NCBI RefSeq assembly: GCF_009765275.1
Contig: NZ_VOPH01000002.1
Span: forward strand, 496,001-560,000
Origin: Chachezhania sediminis
Lineage (GTDB): Bacteria > Pseudomonadota > Alphaproteobacteria > Rhodobacterales > Rhodobacteraceae
Direction: 5' to 3'
DNA: 64,000 nucleotides
Made by a program: the position numbers and the translations under genes. Below are positions 18,777-29,092 of this stretch, piece after piece. The stretch's first letter is position 1. Every line of letters starts with the position of its first letter. The notes below the pieces were generated by a model, which ran no database searches, had not been told where the DNA came from, and was given only the letters and a program-made list of their open reading frames with translations.

Positions 18777-20354
18777 GTGTCGAAAATCGCTTATATCCTT
18801 CTTTGTCACAAGGAACCGGAAGCGATCATCCAGCAGGCGCAGCGGCTGACGGCAGTAGGCGACTACATGTCGATCCATTTCGACGCGCGTGCCAAGCCGG
18901 AACACTATGCCACGATCCGCAAGGCCCTGGACGGCAATCCGAACGTCACATTCGCCCACAAGCGGATCAAGTGCGGCTGGGGCGAATGGTCCCTGGTCCA
19001 AGCCTCGCTCTACGCCATCGAAAGCGCGGTCGAGGCCTTCCCGCGCGCCACCCATTTCTACATGCTGTCGGGCGATTGCATGGCGGTGAAGACCGCCGAA
19101 TACGCCCATGCCTTCCTGGATGGCGACGACTGCGATTACATCGAAAGTTTCGATTTTTTCGAAAGTGACTGGATCAAGACCGGGATGAAAGAAGACCGGC
19201 TGATTTATCGCCACTGGTTCAACGAGCGCACCCAGACATGGCGTTTCTATACCGCGCTGGAGCTGCAGCGCCGCTTCAAGCTGACCCGCGAGGTGCCCAA
19301 GGATATCCAGGTCATGATCGGCTCGCAATGGTGGTGCCTGCGCCGCCGCACCGTCGAATGGATCCTGGATTTCACCCGCAAGCGCCGGGACGTGATGCGC
19401 TTCTTCCGTACCACCTGGATCCCGGACGAGACGTTCTTTCAGACGCTGGTCCGTCACCTTGTGCCAGAGCGCGAGATCCGCACCCGCACGCTGACCTTCC
19501 TGATGTTCTCCGACTACGGGATGCCGGTCACCTTCTACAACGACCACTATGACCTGCTGGTGGGGCAGGATTTCCTGTTCGCGCGCAAGATCAGCCCCGA
19601 GGCGGCAGAACTGCGCGCCCGCCTGGGCCGGCTTTATTCGGCCGAGGACGTGACCTTCCAGGTCTCGAACGAAGGCCGCGATCTTTACCCGTTCCTGACC
19701 GGCCGCGGCCGGATCGGCCGCCGCTTCGGCGCCCGCTTCTGGGAGACGGAAGGATCGCTGGGCCGCGACCGCGAGCTGATGATCGTCATCTGCAAGAAAT
19801 GGCATGTCGCCAAGCGCCTGCTGGAGCGGATCCGCCAGGTCACGAACGTGCCGGCGGTCGAATACCTTTTCAACGAGGAAGCGACGCCGCTGCCGGACCT
19901 GGGCGGCATCCAGACAACGCTGGAAAAGCGCACCCGCCACCGGCGTGCGCTGATGCGGATGCTGTTCGAGTATTTCGAGAACGACCGCATGATCATCTGC
20001 CTCGACCCCGCCAGTTTCGACCTGCTGGAGGATTTCTATGGCGACCGGTCGGTGACGAGGATGCTGGACGTCCAGTGCGATTTCTCGGACGATTACCTGA
20101 TCGGCCATGCCAAGCGCGTGGGCCTGGCGGGCGAACATACGTCGTCCGCGACGCTGGAGCGGATCCTGCCCACCTTGCGGAACGACCTCGCCTACGAGGC
20201 CGACCGCATCCGCGACGGGGATTTCGACCGCTTCAATCGCATTCGTCAGTCCGACAGCGTCGACAAGATGGCGGAACGGATTGCGGATTTCCTGTCGATC
20301 CCGCTGGAATCTGCGCTGGAAATCGCGCGGACCGATCACCTGTTCGCAGAATAG
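18777..20354 (+). CDS. GT14 (core-2/I-branching type) glycosyltransferase with DUF5928-like C-terminal region
   Basis: A 525-residue two-part protein. Residues about 1-275 match the GT14 family of beta-1,6-N-acetylglucosaminyl/xylosyl transferases: IAYILLCHKEPE at the start, SIHFDARAK, KCGWGEWSLVQASLYAIE, HFYMLSGDC, GSQWWCLRR and WIPDETFFQ in family order. Residues about 285-525 form a separate region that I associate with DUF5928, seen in Rhodobacterales. It has a beta-strand/turn/helix ELMIVICKKWHVAKRLLERI (333-352) and ends with a helix KMAERIADFLSIP reminiscent of sulfotransferase C-termini. The GTG at 18777 is preferred over TTG at 18762. It is divergent from a sulfotransferase, so a sulfated surface glycan is a reasonable but unproven product. 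Confidence 0.85.
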   Translation: MSKIAYILLCHKEPEAIIQQAQRLTAVGDYMSIHFDARAKPEHYATIRKALDGNPNVTFAHKRIKCGWGEWSLVQASLYAIESAVEAFPRATHFYMLSGDCMAVKTAEYAHAFLDGDDCDYIESFDFFESDWIKTGMKEDRLIYRHWFNERTQTWRFYTALELQRRFKLTREVPKDIQVMIGSQWWCLRRRTVEWILDFTRKRRDVMRFFRTTWIPDETFFQTLVRHLVPEREIRTRTLTFLMFSDYGMPVTFYNDHYDLLVGQDFLFARKISPEAAELRARLGRLYSAEDVTFQVSNEGRDLYPFLTGRGRIGRRFGARFWETEGSLGRDRELMIVICKKWHVAKRLLERIRQVTNVPAVEYLFNEEATPLPDLGGIQTTLEKRTRHRRALMRMLFEYFENDRMIICLDPASFDLLEDFYGDRSVTRMLDVQCDFSDDYLIGHAKRVGLAGEHTSSATLERILPTLRNDLAYEADRIRDGDFDRFNRIRQSDSVDKMAERIADFLSIPLESALEIARTDHLFAE

Positions 20355-20395
20355 GCCAGGGCAGCGGACCTCGCGGCCCGCGCGCCCGGGCCGGA

Positions 20396-21040
20396 TCAGG
20401 TCCGCCGCCGGTCCCGCCAGTCGCGATAGTCGCGCCGTTTGTCGCGGAACCACAGGCCCAGATCTATGAACCAGTCGTCGATCCGGTCCAGCACCGGGTC
20501 GATTCGCCGCTCCCGGAACCGGCGCCACCGCCGCCACAGCGCCACCATGATCATCACGAATCCTGCGATGAAGATGATGTTGAACCAGTTGATGACCTTG
20601 TGGTCCGGGCTGTCGACCGCCCAGACCTTGACGGCATTGGGATAGAGCGAGCGTAGATTGAACCGCCAGCCATAGTAGCGCACCAGCACCCATTTCGGCG
20701 CCTCCGCGGTCGAGACCATGGATTGCGCTTTGGCCTGCAAATCGGCCGAGTTGAACTTGAAGTAGGGCGGCCAGTGCCAACCGGTGTCCTGGTTGCGATA
20801 GACGCGCGGCTGCCCGTTGGGGCGGATCGCGTTGATCATGTAGACGTCGGCCGTGTTGTCCTGCCCGACCTCGCCCCCGGTCGAGACGGTGGACCAGAAC
20901 CAGGAATTGCCTTCGAAATTCACCCGCTTGATATCGGTGCCGGTGATCTGAACGACATCGTGCCGCGGCAGGGTGTACCACAGGAACACGGCGATGACGC
21001 TCCAGATCAGAAGCGTGAAGAACCATTTGATGTAGAACAT
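20396..21040 (-). CDS. DUF1523 family membrane protein
   Basis: A 214-residue protein of the DUF1523 family, function unknown. One membrane segment lies at residues 4-24, followed by a predicted periplasmic domain (about 25-150) containing [13 protein letters not shown] and many aromatic residues. A second membrane segment is at about 152-169, and a strongly basic cytoplasmic tail ([24 protein letters not shown]) follows. The start at MFYIKWFF is set by the first membrane helix. It is convergent with the GT14 gene and divergent from smpB. No functional link to either is evident. Confidence 0.85.
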   Translation of the reverse strand: MFYIKWFFTLLIWSVIAVFLWYTLPRHDVVQITGTDIKRVNFEGNSWFWSTVSTGGEVGQDNTADVYMINAIRPNGQPRVYRNQDTGWHWPPYFKFNSADLQAKAQSMVSTAEAPKWVLVRYYGWRFNLRSLYPNAVKVWAVDSPDHKVINWFNIIFIAGFVMIMVALWRRWRRFRERRIDPVLDRIDDWFIDLGLWFRDKRRDYRDWRDRRRT

Positions 21041-21197
21041 GTCTGGCCCCCGGGCTGCCCCTGTTCGTGCGCGTTTTCGTTCGCCTGTGCTTGCCCCAGA
21101 TGAAGGCGGCGGATCCGGGATGTCAACGCGGCGCGGTTGCATCCGTTCCGTTCAAGGACCTTGCGGCGGGGCGCCGGGCAGCCTACATCCAGCCGCC

Positions 21198-21674
21198 ATG
21201 GCACAGGGCAAGTCGGATCCGAATTACAGGGTGATCGCCGAGAACCGGCGTGCGCGTTTCGATTATGCGATCGAAAGCGATATCGAGTGCGGCATCCTGC
21301 TGGAAGGCTCCGAGGTGAAGTCGATGCGCGCCCATGGCGCCAACATCGCCGAAAGCTATGCCATGGTCGAAAACGGCGAGCTGTGGCTGACCAACAGCTA
21401 TGTCGCGCCCTACGAGCAGGCCAAGACCTTCGGCCACGAGGAGCGCCGCAAGCGCAAGCTTCTGGTGTCGCGGAAGGAACTGGCGGATCTGTGGAACGCG
21501 ACCCAGCGCAAGGGCATGACCCTGGTGCCGCTGGTGATGTACTTCAACCACCGCGGCATCGCCAAGATCAAGCTGGGCGTGGCCAGGGGCAAGAAGAACC
21601 ACGACAAGCGAGAGACCCAGGCCAAGCGCGACTGGTCGCGGGACAAGCAGCGCCTGCTAAAGGAAAACCGCTGA
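21198..21674 (+). CDS. smpB: SsrA (tmRNA)-binding protein
   Basis: A 158-residue OB-fold protein that binds tmRNA and delivers it to stalled ribosomes for trans-translation. Family motifs are [32 protein letters not shown] and the basic C-terminal tail [20 protein letters not shown] that enters the decoding channel. The start at [10 protein letters not shown] is set by homology; a longer in-frame extension upstream is not family-like. No tmRNA gene is seen in the window. Confidence 0.96.
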   Translation: MAQGKSDPNYRVIAENRRARFDYAIESDIECGILLEGSEVKSMRAHGANIAESYAMVENGELWLTNSYVAPYEQAKTFGHEERRKRKLLVSRKELADLWNATQRKGMTLVPLVMYFNHRGIAKIKLGVARGKKNHDKRETQAKRDWSRDKQRLLKENR

Positions 21675-21702
21675 GATCCGGCCACATGCCGGCCGTCGCC
21701 GT

Positions 21703-21824
21703 GGGGGGCGCTGCCCCCCGCCCGCCCGTTCCGGGCGGACTCCCCCCGGAGGTATTTGTGAAGAGAAGAAGGGTCGGGCGCGCCCCTGGCTTCTTCTCTT
21801 CGAAAATACTCCCGCCGGAGGCGG
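21703..21824. repeat. Intergenic palindromic repeat, copy C (full composite element)
   Basis: A GGGGGGCGCTGCCCCCC stem, then CCCGCCCGTTCCGGGCGG, then the central inverted repeat GTATTT...AAGAGAAGAAG / CTTCTTCTCTT...AAATAC around GGGCGCGCCC (21776-21785), then a CCGCCGGAGGCGG stem. It lies between smpB and sseA. This is the clearest full copy; halves or full copies recur at 7011, 10835, 29113, 36685, 39239 and 50485. Confidence 0.8.
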
Positions 21825-21942
21825 TCCGCGGTCTGCAGTAAGACCCGTTTTCGGAAGGAAGGCGCATACCTTGGCGCGGCTTCGCCTTGTCAGCCTCTGC
21901 GTCAATCTGTAACCAAGCTGGAAACGCCTTAGGGAGGGTTCC

Positions 21943-22800
21943 ATGCAGGACGATCCGACGACTCTCGTCTCCACCGAATGGCTTGCAGCCCATCTGAAGG
22001 ATCCGGACCTGCGGGTGCTGGACGGTTCCACCTATCTGCCCGGTGCCGGCCGCGACGGAAAGGTGGAATACGGGGCCGCGCATATTCCGGGGGCGCGATT
22101 CTTCGACATCGACGACATCTCGAACCATCGCTCGGACCTGCCGCACATGGCGCCGCCGGCCGAGAAGTTCATGTCGCGCCTGCGCGCCATGGGCGTGGGC
22201 GACGGCCACCAGGTGGTGGTCTATGACGGGTCGGGCCTGTTTTCGGCGGCCCGTGTCTGGTGGCTGTTCAAGCTTATGGGCAAGACCGACGTGGCCGTAC
22301 TGGACGGCGGTTTCCCCAAGTGGCAGGCCGAAGGCCGCCCGGTCGAGGACATGCCCCCTGTGGTGCGGGACCGGCACATGACCGCGCGGGTCCGGAACGC
22401 GCTGGTCCGCGATGTGACCCAGGTCAGCCAGGCGATTAAGCTGGGCGATCACGAGATCATCGACGCGCGCTCGGCCGAGCGGTTCCGGGGCGAAGTGCCC
22501 GAACCGCGGGCCGGCCTTCGGTCCGGGCATATCCCGACCTCGAAGAACGTGCCCTATACCACGCTCTTGAACGGCGATGGGACGATGAAGTCCCCGGATG
22601 AGATGCGCGCAGTGTTCGAGGCTGCCGGCGTCGACCTGTCGAAGCCCGCGATCACCACATGCGGGTCGGGCGTCACCGCCGCAGTCCTGTGTCTGGCGAT
22701 GGAGCGGATGGGCAAGCCCGACTATGCGCTTTACGATGGGTCCTGGACCGAATGGGGTGCCTTCCCGACGCTGGCGGTCGAGACCGGGCCGGCGCGTTAA
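21943..22800 (+). CDS. sseA: 3-mercaptopyruvate sulfurtransferase
   Basis: A 285-residue two-domain rhodanese-type enzyme that moves sulfane sulfur from 3-mercaptopyruvate to thiols or cyanide. Domain 1 covers about residues 8-135 (catalytically silent, ending in VLDGGFPKWQ), domain 2 about 165-285. The persulfide cysteine is C240 in TTCGSGVTA, the loop sequence that marks mercaptopyruvate rather than thiosulfate preference. AGGGAGG precedes the ATG. It is followed 23 bases later by an aminotransferase on the same strand, which could feed it mercaptopyruvate from cysteine; that coupling is inference. Confidence 0.94.
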   Translation: MQDDPTTLVSTEWLAAHLKDPDLRVLDGSTYLPGAGRDGKVEYGAAHIPGARFFDIDDISNHRSDLPHMAPPAEKFMSRLRAMGVGDGHQVVVYDGSGLFSAARVWWLFKLMGKTDVAVLDGGFPKWQAEGRPVEDMPPVVRDRHMTARVRNALVRDVTQVSQAIKLGDHEIIDARSAERFRGEVPEPRAGLRSGHIPTSKNVPYTTLLNGDGTMKSPDEMRAVFEAAGVDLSKPAITTCGSGVTAAVLCLAMERMGKPDYALYDGSWTEWGAFPTLAVETGPAR

Positions 22801-22823
22801 GCCGTCCTTCTGGAGATACGGAC

Positions 22824-24008
22824 ATGTTCGAAGCCCTGCCGGTTCAGCCGGTCGATCCCATCCTTGCGCTGATGGAGGCCTATGGCGGCGACACGCGGCC
22901 CGGCAAGATCGACCTGGGCATCGGTGTCTATCGCAACGCGGCCGGCGTCACGCCGGTGATGCGCGCGGTCAAGGCGGCCGAGGAACGGCTGTGGCGCGAG
23001 CAGGAGACCAAGTCCTATATCGGCTTCCTCGGCGACGCGGCCTTCAACGACGCGATGACCGGGCTGGTGCTGGGCGATGCGATCCCGCGGGCCAACGTGG
23101 CCGCAGCGGCGACGCCCGGCGGCACGGGCGCCGTGAGGCAGGCCTTCGAGGCGATCCAGGCCGCCAATCCGGTGGCGCGTGTCTTCATCAGCGATCCGTC
23201 CTGGGTGAACCATGCCTCGATGCTGGACCACCTGGGCCTGGCGCGCAGCTATTACCGCTATTTCGACCCGGAGACTCGGGGCGTGGCTTTCGACGCGATG
23301 ATGGCGGACCTGCAGGCGGTGAAGGCGGGCGATGTCGTGCTGCTGCATGGTTGCTGCCACAACCCGACCGGCGCAGACCTGAACCCGGTGGAATGGCAGG
23401 CGGTGCGCGACCTGATCGCAGACCGCGGCGCGCTGGCGATGATCGACCTGGCCTATATGGGCCTTGGCGACGGGGTCGAGGAGGATGCGGCGCTGGTGCG
23501 GGGCATGGTTTCCGGCCTGCCGGAGTGCCTGATCGCGGTCAGCTGTTCCAAGAACTTCGGTCTGTACCGGGACCGCGCCGGGCTGCTGATTGCCACGGCA
23601 CAGGATCCGGCGCTTCAGGGCCGGCTGAAGGGCACGCTCGCGCACCTGAACCGGCAGAATTTCTCGTTCCCGCCGGACCATGCGACGCGGACCGTTTCGA
23701 CCATCCTGCAGGATGACGCCCTGCGCGCCGACTGGCAGGCGGAACTGACCGAGATGCGGGGCCGCATCAACGGCGTGCGCCGGGCGCTGGCAGACGAACT
23801 GCAGCGGCTGACCGGGTCCGACCGGTTCCATTTCCTGGCGCAGCACCGGGGCATGTTCTCGCGCCTGGGGGCAACGCCGGACCAGATCCGCTATCTGCGG
23901 GATGAACATGCCGTCTACATGGTGGGGGACAGCCGCATGAACGTGGCCGGCCTGACCGAAGCCGCCGTGCCGGTGCTGGCGCAGGCGATCGTCGACGCGG
24001 GCCTCTAG
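22824..24008 (+). CDS. Aromatic/aspartate aminotransferase (class I, subgroup alpha)
   Basis: A 394-residue PLP-dependent transaminase of the AspC/TyrB group, moving amino groups between aspartate, glutamate or aromatic amino acids and 2-oxoglutarate. The cofactor lysine is K243 in CSKNFGLYRDRAG; LHGCCHNPTG is the pyridoxal-pocket motif; the C-terminal SRMNVAGL carries the substrate carboxylate arginine. The N-terminal IDLGIGVYRNAAG motif sets the start at MFEALPV. It follows sseA by 23 bases and probably shares its transcript. It overlaps the convergent GST gene by four bases. AspC and TyrB preference cannot be told apart here. Confidence 0.92.
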   Translation: MFEALPVQPVDPILALMEAYGGDTRPGKIDLGIGVYRNAAGVTPVMRAVKAAEERLWREQETKSYIGFLGDAAFNDAMTGLVLGDAIPRANVAAAATPGGTGAVRQAFEAIQAANPVARVFISDPSWVNHASMLDHLGLARSYYRYFDPETRGVAFDAMMADLQAVKAGDVVLLHGCCHNPTGADLNPVEWQAVRDLIADRGALAMIDLAYMGLGDGVEEDAALVRGMVSGLPECLIAVSCSKNFGLYRDRAGLLIATAQDPALQGRLKGTLAHLNRQNFSFPPDHATRTVSTILQDDALRADWQAELTEMRGRINGVRRALADELQRLTGSDRFHFLAQHRGMFSRLGATPDQIRYLRDEHAVYMVGDSRMNVAGLTEAAVPVLAQAIVDAGL

Positions 24009-24643
24009 GCGCGCAGTTCCTCGTAGTCGACCATGACATGCTCCCGGTAGGCCGGGCGCTGTACCAGTCGCGTGTAGTAGTCCGCCAGCGCGGGCAGAGG
24101 CGCGCGGTCGGTGTCGATATCGAAATAGCGATGGAGGACGTGGCCGAACTGGATGTCGGCCAGGGTGAAGCTGTTGCCGGCCAGAAAGGGCGACTGCGCC
24201 AGCCGGGTGTCGGCGATGGCCAGGAACCGTTCCAGCGCGGTGACGGCCTGGCGGATAGCGTCCGGGTCCCGCTGTGCCGCGGGTGTGCGGACGACGCGCC
24301 AGAAGACGGGCGCGGTGAAGCCCAGGGCCACGTTGATCTTGGCCCATTCCGCCCAGCGGTCGACATCCGCCCGCGCCACGGGATCGACCGGCCAGAACGT
24401 GTCCCGGGCATAGCGCCCGGCCAGGTAGCGCAGGATCGCACCGGTTTCCCACAGGGGCGGATCGTCCCCGTCCTGAAGGACCGGAACCGTGCGGTTCGGG
24501 TTCAGCGCGGCGAAGGCAGGCGTGTCGGTGACGCCGTAGCGGTGGCCCGCATTGTGGCGGATGAAGGGCAGGTCCAGTTCGCCGATGCACCACATCAACG
24601 CCTGCACGTTGGACGATGTCCTGCGTCCCCAGACTGTCAGCAT
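24005..24643 (-). CDS. Glutathione S-transferase family protein
   Basis: A 212-residue cytosolic GST: thioredoxin-like N-terminal domain (residues 1-80) with RRTSSNVQALMW at the glutathione site, NPNRTVPVLQDGD carrying the cis-proline, and LWETGAILRYL as the gamma-glutamyl-binding motif. The helical C-terminal domain follows, with FTLADIQFGH as the N-capping box. Substrate is not predictable. It converges on, and overlaps by four bases, the aminotransferase gene, so transcription from the two sides would interfere. Confidence 0.9.
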   Translation of the reverse strand: MLTVWGRRTSSNVQALMWCIGELDLPFIRHNAGHRYGVTDTPAFAALNPNRTVPVLQDGDDPPLWETGAILRYLAGRYARDTFWPVDPVARADVDRWAEWAKINVALGFTAPVFWRVVRTPAAQRDPDAIRQAVTALERFLAIADTRLAQSPFLAGNSFTLADIQFGHVLHRYFDIDTDRAPLPALADYYTRLVQRPAYREHVMVDYEELRA

Positions 24644-24670
24644 GTCCCCGATTCCGGAAGAGGTTCCATA

Positions 24671-24699
24671 TAAAAAGCCCGGGCGCGAGCGCCCGGGCT
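24671..24699 (-). terminator. Intrinsic terminator of the glnK-amtB unit
   Basis: AGCCCGGGCG (24676-24685) pairs perfectly with CGCCCGGGCT (24690-24699) around a CGAG loop. Read on the minus strand the hairpin is followed by TTTTTA. It lies 26 bases after the amtB stop. Confidence 0.8.
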
Positions 24700-24724
24700 G
24701 GAGTTTGGCTGATGGGAGGAGGTA

Positions 24725-26056
<1,332 letters not shown>

Positions 26057-26087
26057 TGTCCGTGTTCCCCTTGGTCCCTGTGCCGCC

Positions 26088-26426
26088 TTACAGCGCGTCG
26101 TGGTCGGTTTCGCCGGTGCGCACCCGCACGGCCTGTTCGACGTTCAGCACGAAGATTTTCCCGTCGCCGATCTTGCCCGTGCGCGCCGAAGTGGAGATCG
26201 TCTCGACGACCTTGTCCGCCATGCTGGCCGGCACGACGACCTCGAGCTTGATCTTCGGTACGAAGTTCACGGCGTATTCCGCACCGCGATAGATTTCCGT
26301 ATGTCCCGACTGGGAACCGAATCCCTTGATTTCGGTAACCATCAAGCCGCCGACACCGGCCTCGGTCAGCGCCTCGCGGACCTCCTCCAGCTTGAAGGGC
26401 TTGATCGTTGCGATAACGAGTTTCAC
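26088..26426 (-). CDS. glnK: Nitrogen regulatory protein P-II
   Basis: A 112-residue PII signalling protein. It senses 2-oxoglutarate and ATP/ADP and blocks AmtB when ammonium is plentiful; uridylylation is at Y51 in RGAEYAVNF on the T-loop. The GTG start at 26426 gives exactly the canonical length with MKLVIATIKPF at the front, and GGGGAAG stands ahead of it; the longer ATG start is rejected. Coupling to amtB favours GlnK over GlnB. Confidence 0.96.
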   Translation of the reverse strand: MKLVIATIKPFKLEEVREALTEAGVGGLMVTEIKGFGSQSGHTEIYRGAEYAVNFVPKIKLEVVVPASMADKVVETISTSARTGKIGDGKIFVLNVEQAVRVRTGETDHDAL

Positions 26427-26556
26427 GTCGCTTCCCCTTTTCTCCTTTGACCCCATCTCGGCCGTGTGGGGCCGTGGCGATTGCATACGCATTCATGCCG
26501 ACGCCGCAGGGAAAGATGAGCCGTCGCGCGCCTCCAAACGGCCCTCCCCCGGAGAT

Positions 26557-26575
26557 TGTGCGCATTTTTTGCACA
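26557..26575. promoter_or_regulatory. A+T-rich inverted repeat between glnK and the PBP1A gene
   Basis: TGTGC (26557-26561) and GCACA (26571-26575) flank GCATTTTTT. It is one of the few A+T-rich spots in the 269-base divergent region. An NtrC-type half-site arrangement is possible, but spacing does not match the usual consensus and no sigma-54 promoter follows. Confidence 0.2.
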
Positions 26576-26695
26576 GAAAATGGAAATCGATTACGAATTG
26601 ATCGATCTTGGAATGCACCTGCAGAATCCGCGGTCTCAACAATCCGGTCGGAACAGGTTATGGTGAACGCAACAATAAGCCGGGCAGGGCAGAGC

Positions 26696-29092
26696 ATGAC
26701 CGATTCATCCAGAGCGACACCGCCGCTCAGGGCCGAACGCCGCGGCAGCGGCGCGCCCGACGGGCAGTTGCGCGCCACGCGCGGTCAGACGTCGTCGGCG
26801 GCCGGCGGGGCTGCGCCGGGCAAGGGGCCGAGGAGACCCGGGAACGGGCAGAAGCCCGCGCCGAAGCCGGCACCGAAAAGCGCACCGAAATCAGCGGCCA
26901 AGACATCTGCAAAGCCGCCGGCCAAGGCCGGGCGGCGATCCGGTGGGGGCGGCGGAAGCGGCAATGGTGGCGGCAAGGGCGGCAGCGGGGGCCGCAAGAG
27001 GGGCGGCGGGGCGCGCAAGGGCCCGCTGGCCACGGTCGGCCGGGCCATCGGCCGGTTCTTCGGTTTCATCCTGCGGGTGATCTGGGGCTTCTTCTGGCGG
27101 ATCTCGCTGATCATGGCGGCGATCATCGGGATCGCCGTGGCCTATGTGTATGCCACGCTGCCCGACGCGTCGGACCTGTTGGACGGGCGGGCCCGCGGAT
27201 CGGTCACGATGCTGGACCACAATGGCGATGTCTTCGCCTGGCGCGGCGATCAATATGCCGGCGCGGTGACGGTCGAGCAGATGTCGCCCTATATGGGCGA
27301 GGCGGTCGTCGCGACCGAGGACCGGCGATTCTATTCCCACTTCGGCGTCGACCCGCGCGGCATCGCCAGCGCCGTGGCGATCAACCTGCGCGAAGGGCGC
27401 GGGCCGCTGTCGGGCCACGGCGGGTCGACGATCACCCAGCAGACCGCCAAGCTTCTGTGCCTGGGAGAGGATTACGATCCGTCCACCGGCCAGACCGAGG
27501 CCGAATTCGAGGCCGCCTGCCGCGAGACGACGATGGTGCGGAAGGTCAAGGAAGCGATCTTCGCCATGGCGATGGAGGCGAAGTACACCAAGAACGAGAT
27601 CCTGACGATCTACATGAACCGGGCCTTCCTGGGGGCGGGCGCTCGCGGATTCGAGGCGGCATCGCGGCGGTATTTCGACAAGTCCGGCGCCGACGTGACC
27701 CCGGCCGAGGCCGCGATGCTGGCGGGCCTTCTGGTGGCGCCGACGCGGTATGCGCCGACGGCCAGCCTGGAACGCGCACAGCGGCGCGCCTCGGTCATCG
27801 TGGGACTGATGGAGGATCAGGGCTATCTGACCAAGGCCCAGGCCGAAGAGGCGCGGGCGCATCCGGCGGTCCTGTCGGAAGCCGCGGCCGCGCGGGCGGG
27901 CGGCTATTTCGCCGACTGGGTGATGTCGACGGGCCCGGATTTCTTCACCCGGAAGACGACCGAGGACGTGATCATCCGCACCACGCTGGACCCGCATGTC
28001 CAGGCCGCGGCGGAAGAGGCGATGCAGATCATCTTCCAGGAGAAGGTTTCGCCCGAATCCCAGGCGCAGGCGGCGATCGTGGTGATGTCGCCCGATGGCG
28101 CCGTGCGCGCCATGGTCGGCGGGCGCGAAACGCGCGTGTCGGGCGCCTTCAACCGGGCGACGCAGGCCGTGCGGCAGCCGGGGTCGTCGTTCAAGCCCTT
28201 CATCTATGCCACCGCGCTGGAACTGGGCTATTCGCCGCTGGACACGGTGGTGGACGAACCCTTCTGCATGAACATCCCGGGATCGGGGCAGTGGTGCCCC
28301 GACAACTATACCCACAAGCACTATGGCCGTGTGACGCTGACAGAGGCGCTGAAGAAGTCGCTGAACATCCCTGCGATCAAGATTTCGGAGAGCGTGGGCC
28401 GGGACATGGTGAGGAAGGTCGCCGGCGATTTCGGCATCGCAAGCGACCTGGCCGATGGTCCGTCGCTGGCGCTGGGCGTGTCGGAAAGCACCCTGCTGGA
28501 GATGACCGGCGCTTTTGCGGGTATCCTGAACGGCGGATCCTCGGTCACGCCCTACGGGCTGGAGGAACTGCGGCTGCAGGGCGACGATGCACCACTGATC
28601 GGGGCGTCCGGCGGGATGGGCGAACGCGTGATCCGGCAGGAAGCGGCCGAGCAACTGGTCTGGATGATGGAAAAGGTCGTGTCCGAGGGTACCGGCGGGC
28701 GCGCGAAGCTGCCGGGCTGGGAAGCGGCGGGCAAGACCGGGACCAGCCAGTCGTCGCGGGATGCCTGGTTCATCGGCTTCACGGCGGATTACGTGACCGG
28801 GGTCTGGATGGGCTATGACGACAACTCGCCCCTGAAGGGCGTCACCGGCGGTGGCCTGCCGGCCGAGATCTGGCGCGAGACGATGATTCGGGCCGAGGAC
28901 GGCCGGACGCCCCGGCCGCTGCCGATGCGGGCACCGGAAGGAGCCTCGCAGGCGCGGGATCCGGATGCGACGACGGCCGGTGGGGCGCCGCAGGGCAGCA
29001 TCGCGCAGGGTGTCGACAAGGTGCTTCGGAGCCTGTTCGGCGGCGATGTCGGGGCTGGCAGCACAAGCGGGTTCCAGGGCGGAGACCGCTGA
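26696..29092 (+). CDS. Class A penicillin-binding protein (PBP1A-type)
   Basis: A 798-residue bifunctional murein synthase. An Ala/Lys/Gly-rich, probably disordered cytoplasmic head (about residues 1-110, with a run of GGG-rich repeats) precedes one membrane helix (about 132-155). The glycosyltransferase domain shows E208 in TEDRRFYSHFG and GGSTITQQ. The transpeptidase domain shows catalytic S497 in SSFK, and KTGTS (680-684). Start is uncertain: ATG at 26660 or 26696 are both possible with weak ribosome sites. It is divergent from glnK and followed by a repeat. The head is much more basic and low-complexity than in enterobacterial PBP1A. Confidence 0.92.
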   Translation: MTDSSRATPPLRAERRGSGAPDGQLRATRGQTSSAAGGAAPGKGPRRPGNGQKPAPKPAPKSAPKSAAKTSAKPPAKAGRRSGGGGGSGNGGGKGGSGGRKRGGGARKGPLATVGRAIGRFFGFILRVIWGFFWRISLIMAAIIGIAVAYVYATLPDASDLLDGRARGSVTMLDHNGDVFAWRGDQYAGAVTVEQMSPYMGEAVVATEDRRFYSHFGVDPRGIASAVAINLREGRGPLSGHGGSTITQQTAKLLCLGEDYDPSTGQTEAEFEAACRETTMVRKVKEAIFAMAMEAKYTKNEILTIYMNRAFLGAGARGFEAASRRYFDKSGADVTPAEAAMLAGLLVAPTRYAPTASLERAQRRASVIVGLMEDQGYLTKAQAEEARAHPAVLSEAAAARAGGYFADWVMSTGPDFFTRKTTEDVIIRTTLDPHVQAAAEEAMQIIFQEKVSPESQAQAAIVVMSPDGAVRAMVGGRETRVSGAFNRATQAVRQPGSSFKPFIYATALELGYSPLDTVVDEPFCMNIPGSGQWCPDNYTHKHYGRVTLTEALKKSLNIPAIKISESVGRDMVRKVAGDFGIASDLADGPSLALGVSESTLLEMTGAFAGILNGGSSVTPYGLEELRLQGDDAPLIGASGGMGERVIRQEAAEQLVWMMEKVVSEGTGGRAKLPGWEAAGKTGTSQSSRDAWFIGFTADYVTGVWMGYDDNSPLKGVTGGGLPAEIWRETMIRAEDGRTPRPLPMRAPEGASQARDPDATTAGGAPQGSIAQGVDKVLRSLFGGDVGAGSTSGFQGGDR

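Noticed and set aside
26427-26695. A sigma-54 promoter for glnK-amtB
   Set aside because: Searched on the minus strand for GG-N10-GC with the usual context; the nearest match (around 26470-26500) has wrong bases at the -12 element.
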